From Symbiodinium natans (taxonomy: Eukaryota > Sar > Dinophyceae > Suessiales > Symbiodiniaceae): a stretch of 64,000 nt of DNA. Position numbers and translations under genes: made by a program. Shown piece by piece: positions 50,096-59,469 of the stretch. Location: contig CAJNDS010000902.1 in assembly GCA_905221605.1 (NCBI GenBank), forward strand, positions 270,766-334,765, in the 5' to 3' direction. The notes beneath the pieces were generated by a model that saw nothing but the letters and a program-made list of their open reading frames with translations, ran no database searches and was not told the DNA's origin. The first letter of the stretch is position 1. The number at the start of each line of letters is the position of its first letter.

Positions 50096-51423
50096 TGCAG
50101 GCCTTTGGAGGCAGCGCTGTTATCGTCCATGTAAGCCGTTAGTCTTATGAAGGAAGAAATGTCGTGCAGCGCCCAAATCAAGGGATCTAAGGCGAGACAG
50201 AAAAGGACAACAGAAGTCGCCCTTCCCATAGCAAGGCCTTGGTGGATGGAGATAGGCTCGAGCAAGAAACCTTGCACTTTATGCTGGGTGCGCCTCCCAA
50301 ACATAAGGTGGATGACGTAAGCTTTGATCCAGGCAGGGGCAGCTCTTGCCGCTAAGCACTGTAGTACCCACCAGGGATTCACCCGTTCAAAGGCCTTGGC
50401 AAAGTCGGAAAGCATGACTGTGTACTGGGCATCTTTGAGCTCCAAGTAGTGTTGCATTTGGGCATAATTTGCCTGTGGTTCTTTGAAGTGATTAAGAAGA
50501 GCCTGGGCAGGATGTAGCGAGTCTTTGAAAGACTCAGCAAGGACAGCGTAGATTGCGGAGTCAATGATTCGATCACAAGTATCGGGCATGTCTAGTGGCC
50601 TGTAGTTGTCCGCGTACGCACCCTTGTCTGCCTTGGGAATGAAAACTAAGGCCTGAAGCGGATGATCAGCTTGAGACAAGCACATCTCCCACATATGATC
50701 CCCAAGTAAGTTGGCAAAATAACTCGGATTTTGCCTATAGAAGGCATAGGGCACACCATCGGGACCCGGGGAAGAATCCTTGGTGGTAATAATGGCCTTG
50801 AAGATGACGCTTTCATCTGGTAAGTCAGCCGGCACGAAGGGGGCCCTTTGCGCATATGGCTGTAGGAGTTTGTCCCACTGGTTATCGTATTGACAAGGGA
50901 AGTGGTGCCAAAAGGCTCTAGTTGCCCTTAGTGCAGCATCAAACTGACTCATAGATGTGATCAGCTGGCCATTTTCGCTTCTGACCTGTTGCGAATCGAT
51001 GATTCGAGGGCAGATTTTCCTGAAGGCCTGCCACTTAATTTTAGACTTATCAACCTGCAAATCTCTTTGAGCAACCAGGGAACGAAGACTTGGTGAGGGG
51101 GCAGTTTTCAGCTCTGCACCAAGGTGTAGCCGATTAAGCGCTTCTTGAAGCCAATGTCTCGGGAGCTCGGCTGAACCATTACCTGACGGCGTGAAAGGGG
51201 GTATGGTGATATGCCTGGCTAAAGATGTGACGGTGCTTGCGTTGACACCGACAGTCGCACCAGTGCTCCTGTTCAAAAGGCGTACCAACTTCCTAATTAA
51301 TGCAGCAATTGAGTTTCCAGTTTGGGCACGTAGGTTTGCATGCCACAAGAAACATGTGGCTTTTTGTGCAACGAGCGCGTCAGAAGGGCAGAGTTTTTGA
51401 CCATTGTTCTGCTCTTCAATCAA
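49915..51423 (-). CDS. LINE reverse transcriptase
   Basis: 502 codons. The palm motifs are SPGPDGVPYAFY (about 216-227), ALVFIPK, DFAKAFERV (about 337-345, first catalytic Asp), HQGLAMG and YMDDN (about 431-435, catalytic pair). The first 200 residues are the usual variable linker after the endonuclease, only 20 bases upstream. Coding character passes to the next frame near 50050-50100, so the last about 60 codons overlap the downstream ORF. The catalytic residues are intact, so target-primed reverse transcription is possible if the frames are joined. Confidence 0.85.
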   Translation of the reverse strand: MIEEQNNGQKLCPSDALVAQKATCFLWHANLRAQTGNSIAALIRKLVRLLNRSTGATVGVNASTVTSLARHITIPPFTPSGNGSAELPRHWLQEALNRLHLGAELKTAPSPSLRSLVAQRDLQVDKSKIKWQAFRKICPRIIDSQQVRSENGQLITSMSQFDAALRATRAFWHHFPCQYDNQWDKLLQPYAQRAPFVPADLPDESVIFKAIITTKDSSPGPDGVPYAFYRQNPSYFANLLGDHMWEMCLSQADHPLQALVFIPKADKGAYADNYRPLDMPDTCDRIIDSAIYAVLAESFKDSLHPAQALLNHFKEPQANYAQMQHYLELKDAQYTVMLSDFAKAFERVNPWWVLQCLAARAAPAWIKAYVIHLMFGRRTQHKVQGFLLEPISIHQGLAMGRATSVVLFCLALDPLIWALHDISSFIRLTAYMDDNSAASKGLHWVEKAQRTFEPAHSAGLQVLRHQCFQAGHRAILSPLEVPHCIKPCAYCFNRTSTASTKQ

Positions 51424-51443
51424 GCGGGCTTTAGTGCAATTGA

Positions 51444-52604
51444 TTAGTTTACGAAGAAGAAGGTGCGAAGGGCTGTCTCCGCAGCCTCGATGCCAGGCAA
51501 GTCAGTAGTCGCAGGTGGAACAGAAAAAGCCGCAGCAGGAACTGTCCGAACAGGTATCGCCGGGACATCTTTGTCAAGCTTATGCTTCGGCCGAAACCGA
51601 ATCTTTACCAAGTGATGTCCTCCAGTTACTTTTTTGTGCTTCCAAGAGACAGAACAGATCTTGGCGGACAAGTACAGCGAACTGGAAATAAGGTAATGGT
51701 CAAGGTGACTGCAGGTAGAGCCTTGCTCGAAAGTTGGCCTGTCAGACTTGCATTCAATCATGTCGCCTTGAGCAAGGAGATGTGCATACTCACCCTCCTT
51801 CTGCTGATTAACAGCATTGAAGTCCCCCCCAAGGACAACCACATGAGTTGCATCCTTGACAAAAGCACTAAGTGCAGGGAAAAGCTTCCCCCATTGATCA
51901 GGGTGCCAATAAACCGACAGGAGCCAGTAGCAGACAGACCGAAATCTGACCAGCACGGCAAGGGCAAAACCAGGCACAAGGTCAACAGTTTCTACGACTT
52001 TATAGTCCTGTGGCAAACAGACAGCAACTCCTCCAGAGTGTCCAGATTCCTTCCAAATAGCGAGAGAGGCAATCGTATTTATTCTGGCTGTTGCCTGTCT
52101 GAATCGGTGTAAACAGGCAGCATTCCATTTGGTTTCCTGCAAAAGCACGGGCGTTTGGTGAGCCAACGCACCAATGGTACGAAGCTTGGCAAGGCCAATA
52201 GTGTCGAAGGTACACAGCGAGGTAACGTTCCAACTAACGACAGCCTGCAGCTTGCACGGCTCCTTTGGGATCGTGTCGAAGTAAGGAACAAGCCTGTCAG
52301 CTATGAGATTCAGTGCAAGTTCAAGCTCTTCTGTCGGGAGCTGAAGATTGATAGCAGCGATTAGGTTAAAAGGTCGGCTGTCATTGGCCATGAGAGCAAG
52401 CTTCAGCTCACGTGTTGTGGGATAGGTGAGTGGCAGGTTGTAGGCAAGGAGAATGCTGTTGAGGGATCTGACACGTGCGCGATGTCTACGACAAGCAACA
52501 TAGGCATTGAGGTGATCAAGGAAGGTCGTAGACCTTGCCTTGATCACCACGTCACGAATCGTCGTCATAGGGGCAAAGGGTCCCGATGGACCCCATAGAA
52601 GCAA
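51444..52604 (-). CDS. LINE APE-type endonuclease
   Basis: 386 codons. Endonuclease/exonuclease/phosphatase signatures appear in order: VVSWNVTSL (about residue 120), LLQETKW (about 155, catalytic Glu), GGVAVCLP, YWHPDQW, LGGDFNAV (about 260), SHLDHYLIS (about 300) and GGHHLVKIRF (about 330, catalytic His). This is the AP-endonuclease-like domain that nicks the target in non-LTR retrotransposons. It overlaps the methyltransferase ORF by 40 bases. The first about 110 residues form a linker. All expected catalytic residues are visible. Confidence 0.85.
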   Translation of the reverse strand: MLLWGPSGPFAPMTTIRDVVIKARSTTFLDHLNAYVACRRHRARVRSLNSILLAYNLPLTYPTTRELKLALMANDSRPFNLIAAINLQLPTEELELALNLIADRLVPYFDTIPKEPCKLQAVVSWNVTSLCTFDTIGLAKLRTIGALAHQTPVLLQETKWNAACLHRFRQATARINTIASLAIWKESGHSGGVAVCLPQDYKVVETVDLVPGFALAVLVRFRSVCYWLLSVYWHPDQWGKLFPALSAFVKDATHVVVLGGDFNAVNQQKEGEYAHLLAQGDMIECKSDRPTFEQGSTCSHLDHYLISSSLYLSAKICSVSWKHKKVTGGHHLVKIRFRPKHKLDKDVPAIPVRTVPAAAFSVPPATTDLPGIEAAETALRTFFFVN

Positions 52605-55600
52605 TGGTAGACAGCAGGTTGCCGATCGTAGACATAAATGCGCAGTGCCTTTTCTTGGGTGGGAATTGTGGAGGGGATGTTGTTGTGGGTGACAGTCTGT
52701 TGATGCACCGTACCTTGCTTATATGTGGTGTAATGTGCGCCTCGTGCATCAATACCAATATACACAGCCTGTCGACACGGTAGAGCAAGCTTAGCAAAGC
52801 AAGAGAAGTCGCGCAAGACCTCGCTAAGCCAGGCTTCGTTCGAGTTGCAATCTGAAGCAAAGGCTTTACTGGTATAATTCTCAGCAAAGTATGGGGTTAA
52901 GAAGAGCGCAAAGAGTTCCCTTTGCCCAAGGTAAGGGGAACAGAGGATAGTATGGCCGTGCAAATGCAAGGCAGCTTCGTTACCCTCAAATATCAGACAA
53001 GGCGTAGGTAGCTGGCTGTTCTCTTCGATTACTTTGTGAAGGAAGGTGCCAGGGCTGGCTCCTCTTCGTTCAATGTCAACGACCTCAATGATCGATGCTT
53101 GGGTAAGCGCATGCACAGTATCACGAGCCTGGGAAGCATTGAGCATTGCTAAGGCACATTGATCATCTTGTTCGACATATAGGAAGAAGTCGACTGGCGG
53201 AGACTTCTTGCCGGCGTTGGCATCTTTCAAGTGCTGCACATAGAGAGTATTTTGCTGTCCCTTTACAAGGAGGAATTGAGGGATGAACTCGTCTCTATAC
53301 GCGACAAACTCAAGATGCAACGCTTTGAGAAAGCTGATCAGGCACCACCCTTGTGCAGGGAAGTCAAGAAAATGTAAGGCAAACTTGGCACCGAGATTCG
53401 CAACAGTCTCTCTGCACAAATTGGCCATGACATTGCGTCTCGATCCACACAAAAGTTGTAATTGAGGGTCGACAATTTGCAAGACACGCTGGATGGCCGA
53501 TGGGATCCCTTTTTCTTGCAATAAGTCTTGCGTTTGATGGAATCGAGTTTCCGTCGCAAAGGAAATTCCTCTAGGAATGCCGGACGCGCTCTCTCTAATG
53601 CCTTGGAATTTACCTTGGCCGGGGGTATACTCCAGAACAACAGGTTTATTGACAATTAAACCTTGTTTGAGCCAGCCAACAGCATTAAGTTCATCGCATG
53701 GAAAAGGCGCATGAAACTTATGCGAAAACTTGTCTTGTAGCTTAACAGCTGTAGTAGCAGCAAGAACTTGTTGGCCATAGCTAGGCCAGTATTGGAGAAA
53801 CTGTGAGAGGGGAAGCGGCTTCCAATGACTGTCGGGGTTTTCATTCAGTAACTCTCGAAGGGATGCGTGTTTGATCGCAGCTTTGAGAGCACCAGGGTAG
53901 AAGCAGTTCCCAACAATGGAAGCAATACACATATCATTAATGTGTTCTTCCACATCCGCAAGCCAGATATCGAGCTCAGCATCTCTCAACATTTCCTTGT
54001 AGTGAGCAACCCTGAAGGGAGGAATGCCACTATCACCGATAAGGAAAGCATTTTCTGCACGGAGAAGTTCGTAATTAGCTTCAGCAAAGCGATCCATTGC
54101 TGCAAGGCTTGGGACGTCCGCTTGAAGAGAAAGCTTCTGAACATCTGTTACAAAGCGCAGGCCAATGGGTCCATCAGGAACAAATTTTTCCCATTGTAGA
54201 TTTGGAACCCCATTGGAGGTATTAGCCGCTTGTGAGAATTGCCTCTGGAAGGCTTCAGCTCCGCCGAAGCTGGGTACATGGTAAAGAAGGGCAGAGGGGT
54301 GGTAAAAGTATGCAGCCAATCGAAGCCCCCTCTCGCGATCAAAGCGTTTGGGACGAAGCCAAGGCTTGAGCTTTTCGCCAGGGGGTTTTATTCCGCACAT
54401 GTGTTCCGCAACAGGACGCCATCCTTGGAACCACGGAGTGGGGCGATTGCTGAAGGTGCCAATTTGCCCATATCTAGTAAAGAATTTTCTTTTCCTTTCA
54501 ACATGGCCGAATGTAGCTCCAGCAATATGATGGCAGCAACAATCACGTATTCCGAAGATCTGCTGAATGAAGCCCTGGTGGATGGGCTTCATAGACCCAG
54601 CATTTTCAAGGAAGATGTGCACGCACTGAAGGATACTGGGTTCAATGCTTTGGAATGCAAGCAAAATCGCGTATAAGACAAGCATGTGTTGCGAGCGGTC
54701 TCCCAGAAGTCCTAATCCACCTGAGCTGGACCCTGCAACCGTGAGATCTTGGCAGGGGGAACCGGCGGGAATGATGATGGCTGTTTTTTGTGGATGAATC
54801 CTTCCCAGGAAGGACAAACATTCACGCAGCAATCGGTAATCCTCTTTAAGTAGAGTCCAAACGTCATCAATTGCGATCGATGGCACACGGTGCGAGTCAA
54901 GAGCCCATCTTTGGCTTTTGTCATAGTCATACTTATGGCATATGAGGGCGCGAAGGACGCTGTCACTTTCTGCACTCACAGCCGCAACAGGTTGTTGCTT
55001 GAGGCATTCAACGGTGACAGCACGTGATATTCCGCATCCATCAAAAAGCGATAAGATGATGTAACGTTCAACACCAAGTGCGACCTGTATGCAGTCTTCC
55101 GACGAGACAGCATTAATTTGATTGTTCCTGCTTCCAATTTTACCATCTTTTCTCTTGGAGACAGGCTTGGCATTGTTAAGCTTATCGAGGCTTTTCTTGA
55201 CTCTACGCATCTGAGAATCAGAGCTCAAGTCGGGCTTGGCTTTAAGGGGCTGGCTGCCCCTATCAGAGCCATTCTTCTCAGAGTTCAGCGCAGTTTGAAC
55301 TTCATGTTGTTGCGGTCTCTGTTCCTCATCGGAATCAGTAGCAATGGAGTGCACTTCAGGAAGAGATGCACTATCAAGTTGTGTCGCCAGAGCAGTACTA
55401 GGGTCGGGTTGGAGACTAACACTGGCTTGGTGTTCTGACTCCTCATCGAGTTTGCCCTTTTGGGCGAGAGTAAATTCAGTACCGCTTTTACATTCCTCGG
55501 CTTGTGGCAGAAGATGGGCACAGGACGGATTAGGCAAGCCAAAATCATCCTCTGAGGTGATGGTCATATAGGTTGCAGAAGGGACAGGGCTGTCCCAGCT

Positions 55601-56278
55601 TGCGACCTTCGTTATCTTAGCTTGCTCAATAGTGAGTGTTTCACTACTGATATGCTGTTCTGCGTTTTCACTGGGATCAGCATGATGCCGGATAATCTCA
55701 TTAAAAGAGTTAATGAGAGCAGTGGCGGGGTAAAGCTGATTGGCACAAACACTTCTGATGAAGATGGCTTCAATGTAGTGCTCAGCCTTAATCAATTGTG
55801 CCCACAAATTTTCTTTACGGACTCCGTAGATTGAGTCATAAAGAAGAATTGAATCTCCTGCTTGTTCTTTGGCATGGTGTAGCACTAGGTAGTGCTTAGC
55901 ACTAGGATCATGCAGAACGAGTGCAACGACAATATATGCCTGTTGCATGACTGATACCGTACTGCCAAGAAAGCTTTGGATATCCGCCTCGCTTTTGCAG
56001 ACTTGCGCAAAAGAGCTTTTCTGAGTCTTCTGTGTGAGAAGGCAGAAGAAAGACGGGAGTCTTTGAATGGCAAGTTTGCACGTGTCATTGCGAGGGCTCA
56101 AGTTTTGCTGCATGCACGCAATCGCAAGGTCAGCAAGTTGACCTAGATCAGCGAGGATACTGATCTGATCAGAGGAGTCCTGTTCAGAATGCAACGGCAG
56201 AGCAAGAATGGGCACATGGAGCACTTGCAGTGGATCTGCACAAGCATGGTGTATTGCTCCTTGGCCGGAATAGCCCAA
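52565..56278 (-). CDS. LINE-encoded cytosine-C5 DNA methyltransferase
   Basis: 1,237 codons. C5-methyltransferase motifs run in order: LSLFDGCGISRA (about 410-421, SAM-binding motif I), VSAESDSVLRA (II), PAGSPCQDLTVAG (IV, catalytic Cys near 509), FLENAGSM (VI, Glu near 558) and FGHVERKRKFFTRYG (VIII, about 595). GSPCxDL followed by a G-rich run and the ENAGSM form resemble DNMT3-type enzymes more than bacterial Dcm. The N-terminal 250 residues include HYLVLHHAKEQ…LLYDSIYG, which could be a degenerate cysteine-protease-like fold. Two perfect or near-perfect GGGC hairpins lie in this ORF (55581-55596, 53044-53063). The role is inferred: methylating DNA, perhaps the element's own copies. Confidence 0.85.
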   Translation of the reverse strand: MGYSGQGAIHHACADPLQVLHVPILALPLHSEQDSSDQISILADLGQLADLAIACMQQNLSPRNDTCKLAIQRLPSFFCLLTQKTQKSSFAQVCKSEADIQSFLGSTVSVMQQAYIVVALVLHDPSAKHYLVLHHAKEQAGDSILLYDSIYGVRKENLWAQLIKAEHYIEAIFIRSVCANQLYPATALINSFNEIIRHHADPSENAEQHISSETLTIEQAKITKVASWDSPVPSATYMTITSEDDFGLPNPSCAHLLPQAEECKSGTEFTLAQKGKLDEESEHQASVSLQPDPSTALATQLDSASLPEVHSIATDSDEEQRPQQHEVQTALNSEKNGSDRGSQPLKAKPDLSSDSQMRRVKKSLDKLNNAKPVSKRKDGKIGSRNNQINAVSSEDCIQVALGVERYIILSLFDGCGISRAVTVECLKQQPVAAVSAESDSVLRALICHKYDYDKSQRWALDSHRVPSIAIDDVWTLLKEDYRLLRECLSFLGRIHPQKTAIIIPAGSPCQDLTVAGSSSGGLGLLGDRSQHMLVLYAILLAFQSIEPSILQCVHIFLENAGSMKPIHQGFIQQIFGIRDCCCHHIAGATFGHVERKRKFFTRYGQIGTFSNRPTPWFQGWRPVAEHMCGIKPPGEKLKPWLRPKRFDRERGLRLAAYFYHPSALLYHVPSFGGAEAFQRQFSQAANTSNGVPNLQWEKFVPDGPIGLRFVTDVQKLSLQADVPSLAAMDRFAEANYELLRAENAFLIGDSGIPPFRVAHYKEMLRDAELDIWLADVEEHINDMCIASIVGNCFYPGALKAAIKHASLRELLNENPDSHWKPLPLSQFLQYWPSYGQQVLAATTAVKLQDKFSHKFHAPFPCDELNAVGWLKQGLIVNKPVVLEYTPGQGKFQGIRESASGIPRGISFATETRFHQTQDLLQEKGIPSAIQRVLQIVDPQLQLLCGSRRNVMANLCRETVANLGAKFALHFLDFPAQGWCLISFLKALHLEFVAYRDEFIPQFLLVKGQQNTLYVQHLKDANAGKKSPPVDFFLYVEQDDQCALAMLNASQARDTVHALTQASIIEVVDIERRGASPGTFLHKVIEENSQLPTPCLIFEGNEAALHLHGHTILCSPYLGQRELFALFLTPYFAENYTSKAFASDCNSNEAWLSEVLRDFSCFAKLALPCRQAVYIGIDARGAHYTTYKQGTVHQQTVTHNNIPSTIPTQEKALRIYVYDRQPAVYHCFYGVHRDPLPL
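53044..53063. repeat. GGGC-loop hairpin, 8-bp stem with one mismatch
   Basis: AGGTGCCA-GGGC-TGGCTCCT; a single T-T mismatch interrupts the stem. In the methyltransferase ORF. Confidence 0.6.
55581..55596. repeat. GGGC-loop hairpin, 6-bp stem, in methyltransferase ORF
   Basis: GGGACA-GGGC-TGTCCC, perfect. Confidence 0.75.
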
Positions 56279-58791
56279 ATGGCCTTACTATACACCTCAG
56301 TAAAGCTTTGAAGCTCCAACGGTGTAGCACTTGCCAATTGAAGATAGGTCAGACCAAGTATGTGTGCAAGCTTGGCTCGAGCAGCCTCACGTATATTATA
56401 TCCAACCGCAGCAAGGACCAGAGCTGCTTGTTTAGGAAAGGGGGCGTAATGCTGGCATTGCTCTTTGTTCCATTGAGCACACGAGATGACCCGATAGGCA
56501 GCAGCAACAGGGCAATAAAGGCCAGCAATGCGCCTTTGCACTTCTTCTTGAACGTTGGCCGGGACTTCCGCCTGGAACCTTAGGACAGTATTACGTCTTC
56601 TAGCAATCTCAACCTTTTCCTTGCTACTCTCAATATTTCTTTTGCCAGTCCCACCTTCTTGACTCAACTGTGCTGAGGCAGGATTTTCCGGTAACATATT
56701 GGCAGCCGTATCATCACCTTTAACAGCAGGAGGCTTTCCATGGAGCAAAGTCGGGCACTGGGCAGTATCCGATTGCTCCATGGCAACCTTGCTTGACTTC
56801 CCATCCTGATGATTGGCACATCTGGCTTTGTTCGGCTTATTGGCTGCAGTAGCCTTAAGTCTATCATCAGTGTGGATGTTAAAAGCATAGATGACGCTAG
56901 TATTAATCCCTATCAACTTGATGATATCACATGAGTGACATCGTGGCAGGAATAGAAGCGCGCCCTGATGTAGGGAGACGAGAACATTGTTACTCGCAGA
57001 AGATCCCGGATGACAAGCGAGATGTTGGCCGTTCTTGAGAACTAGCGGGATCTCTAGTTCAGTCTTACCAGTAATGCGGACAAGCAGGTACTGGATAGAT
57101 CCCAGTTCAGCAGTAAAGTCTTCATCCTCTTGGGAAGCCTTAGGAAGGTTTTCTGGCAATCTCCAACCTTGAAAGGCTTCATTTTGGCTGAGAAATGTCT
57201 GGACACTCTGCAGCTTCACTAGTTCGGGAACATCCTCACATTTACCAGTCATAACAACGTAGGGCGCCTGTCTGTCAATGATCAGGAAATGTGTTTCAAG
57301 GTCATCCTTGTGCCAAATTGTACTAGCAATTCGTTGTTTGGACAAGGGGTGATACTCATCCCTTGCTCTGACATGGATCAATCTTCCTTGCCCAATCTTA
57401 TCGCTCCCAGAGTGGCAATTCAAAAAATGTTCTCTAGGGTTCTCGGAAATGTGATTAATGGGCTTGTTGCTCCATCTTGGGGCATCAACAACCTCTTGCA
57501 GCAATTGCACTTCAGTTCTTCCACAACAAAGGTCGAAATATTGACATTGAGTGAGCGCATCGGCAGCGGCGACAGTAGCAGTTACATGGACAGCAGGTAT
57601 GACAACATCAGTGCCAGCTAATACATGTACGATTCCTCTGTATTGCACCGGAATTTTGATGTACTCAAGATCCTGAATAATGTCTTGCATGTCTCCGGTG
57701 CAATTGTGAAAAGTGATCTGCAGAGAAACCTCTGTAGAATTGAAAGGTTGAGTCACCTTCCAAGCAAAGATTTCCTGTGAGTTCTTCACATTGCAAATGT
57801 GAAATCTTGCGGCATGCAACGCAAGGCTGTCAGGGATGGTAAGCTGCTTTTGCCGAAGACCCAAGATAGCCTTCTGCAGCTGATAGGGGTCCGCAAAGAT
57901 CCTCAGATACTTCCCAGGAGCAGTGTGGAACGCATTCATAAGCCTGTGCTGATTGAGAATGCAATGCACTTGAAAGGCTTCATCCTTAGTTCGGGCAGAG
58001 TTGATAGCATATGGGAGGTCAACGAAGTTGACACTATTGCCCGGCATCCCTTCAAGAGGCGCAAAGCGATACCAGACCTGGAGCTCAATTTGTGATTTGC
58101 CTTCAGTTTGTTTGAGCACCTTATCATACATCTCTTCAACCTTCAGCATTAAAGCTTGAAGTTGACTTATGCTGATCTTAGGCGCTCTGAGGCAAACAAC
58201 ACATCGATTCTCCTGATCAGTTAACGCAACGATGGGCTGCTGTGGCTTCCTAATGTGAGCCAGTCCAAAGTCTCGACTGAGGTGTTTAACTTCCTCGTCA
58301 AATGTTCCAACAGTGCCAGCGATAATGACTTCAGTATTGCCGGCTTCTTGCTTCATGGAAGGCGTTATGGCAATGTAATAGCAAGTGTGATGGACAGGGT
58401 AGCTGCTGGGAATGTAAGTGACCAAATATACAAGTTCCCGCTTGCCCTGCACTTCAATGGCACCAATAACCGTCAGGCTGTGGATTTGACGAAGGAAGTC
58501 TTCATCATAACTCCTGAAGAGTACACAGGGGATGTCTGATATGGAAAGTGAGCTGTGCAAATTACTCACGATCGTTATACTCGTCTGTTGTGTAAGACCC
58601 TTCCTTAGATTGTGAAGGAAACTCTTACTAGGGTTGACGAGTAAGATAGATTGGAGCTCTGAGCCCTGCACTTGGCGCAATTCTTGCATAGTTTGTGTAG
58701 ACACGATGCATCCATCTCTAAGATACTCCAGCAAATGTGTTGATGGTGTTCTGGCAAAGAGAGCATCATACTCAGTGAGATGACCCAACAT
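56143..58791 (-). CDS. LINE N-terminal protein of unknown function
   Basis: 882 codons, the first ORF of the element. No family recognised. It is a globular beta-rich protein with ELVYLVTYIPSSYPVHHTCYY, RCVVCLRAPKISISQLQ and FYHPLSK-type segments, a serine- and lysine-rich linker (about 700-760), then a helical C-terminal unit (LAHILGLTYLQLASATPLELQSFTEVY). Near 56250 its frame gives way to that of the methyltransferase ORF (YTMLVQ passing to DPLQVLHVPILALPL), so the two look like one protein. It takes the place of the nucleic-acid-binding ORF1 of LINEs, but I see no gag knuckles or RRM motif. Confidence 0.6.
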   Translation of the reverse strand: MLGHLTEYDALFARTPSTHLLEYLRDGCIVSTQTMQELRQVQGSELQSILLVNPSKSFLHNLRKGLTQQTSITIVSNLHSSLSISDIPCVLFRSYDEDFLRQIHSLTVIGAIEVQGKRELVYLVTYIPSSYPVHHTCYYIAITPSMKQEAGNTEVIIAGTVGTFDEEVKHLSRDFGLAHIRKPQQPIVALTDQENRCVVCLRAPKISISQLQALMLKVEEMYDKVLKQTEGKSQIELQVWYRFAPLEGMPGNSVNFVDLPYAINSARTKDEAFQVHCILNQHRLMNAFHTAPGKYLRIFADPYQLQKAILGLRQKQLTIPDSLALHAARFHICNVKNSQEIFAWKVTQPFNSTEVSLQITFHNCTGDMQDIIQDLEYIKIPVQYRGIVHVLAGTDVVIPAVHVTATVAAADALTQCQYFDLCCGRTEVQLLQEVVDAPRWSNKPINHISENPREHFLNCHSGSDKIGQGRLIHVRARDEYHPLSKQRIASTIWHKDDLETHFLIIDRQAPYVVMTGKCEDVPELVKLQSVQTFLSQNEAFQGWRLPENLPKASQEDEDFTAELGSIQYLLVRITGKTELEIPLVLKNGQHLACHPGSSASNNVLVSLHQGALLFLPRCHSCDIIKLIGINTSVIYAFNIHTDDRLKATAANKPNKARCANHQDGKSSKVAMEQSDTAQCPTLLHGKPPAVKGDDTAANMLPENPASAQLSQEGGTGKRNIESSKEKVEIARRRNTVLRFQAEVPANVQEEVQRRIAGLYCPVAAAYRVISCAQWNKEQCQHYAPFPKQAALVLAAVGYNIREAARAKLAHILGLTYLQLASATPLELQSFTEVYSKAIWAIPAKEQYTMLVQIHCKCSMCPFLLCRCILNRTPLIRSVSSLI

Positions 58792-58917
58792 AAAGTCGGC
58801 AAGACACTGAAATGCGCTTCCATCGATGTTGCCTATCCGTACTGCACAATGCGCAAGACAAATTTGCCAAAAGGTGCAAATAAAGTAAAGAAGCTCCCAC
58901 CCTTAAGAAGTTTGCAA

Positions 58918-59193
58918 GAAAGAGAACGTGCGTTCACACTCAGCAACTTAACAAGGAAATAAACGGGCGTTCCCAACTTTGATAAAGAAAGGGAACACAA
59001 CGTAAAAAGTAAGAGAAAGAGAACGGGCGTTCTCAATCTCAGCAAGTTGCAAGAAAGAGAAGCGTCAGAGAAAGAGAACGGGCGTTCTCAGTCTCACTCG
59101 TCAAGCAAGAAAGAGAAACAAAGAGAAAGAGAACGGGCGTTCTCAGTCTCCACTAGTTAGAGAAAGGTGGCAGGACAACTGAGGGCTCAGTTG
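58918..59193 (-). repeat. Tandem hairpin repeats in the LINE leader
   Basis: GAGAAC-GGGC-GTTCTC occurs at 59019-59034, 59074-59089 and 59129-59144, exactly 55 bases apart, with weaker members near 58922 and 58960. CAACTGA-GGGC-TCAGTTG (7-bp stem, same loop) follows at 59176-59193. An 8-bp stem with a 9-base loop (GTTGACGC…GCGTCAAC) lies at about 59191-59215. They occupy the 5' untranslated region of the element, a position suited to promoter, packaging or RNA-stability roles. Confidence 0.85.
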
Positions 59194-59469
59194 ACGCAAC
59201 TTTCGAGCGTCAACCCACAAAGACTTAAGGGAAAGCCAATGCAGCTTGCAAAGTGTTTACAGTGCGAAATCCAAAGCCAAGCTTGGATTCTTCTTGGAAG
59301 CGGGCGCTCACAAGGAACTGCGCAATGCTAAGAACCCCTAGCTACAAAGCAAACACAGTACCAAGCACACCTACGCCTCCAGGCTGTCCCAGAGGGGCCG
59401 CTACCTACGTGGGTTCCAAGCAAAGCCAAATCTTTAGCTACGGACTCCCACCCCTTCTAGCAAAGCGGC

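Noticed and set aside
55850-56000. Ulp1-type cysteine protease at the start of the methyltransferase ORF
   Set aside because: Only a HYLVLHH…LYDS pattern is visible; no convincing catalytic Cys with the right spacing, so mentioned only as a possibility.
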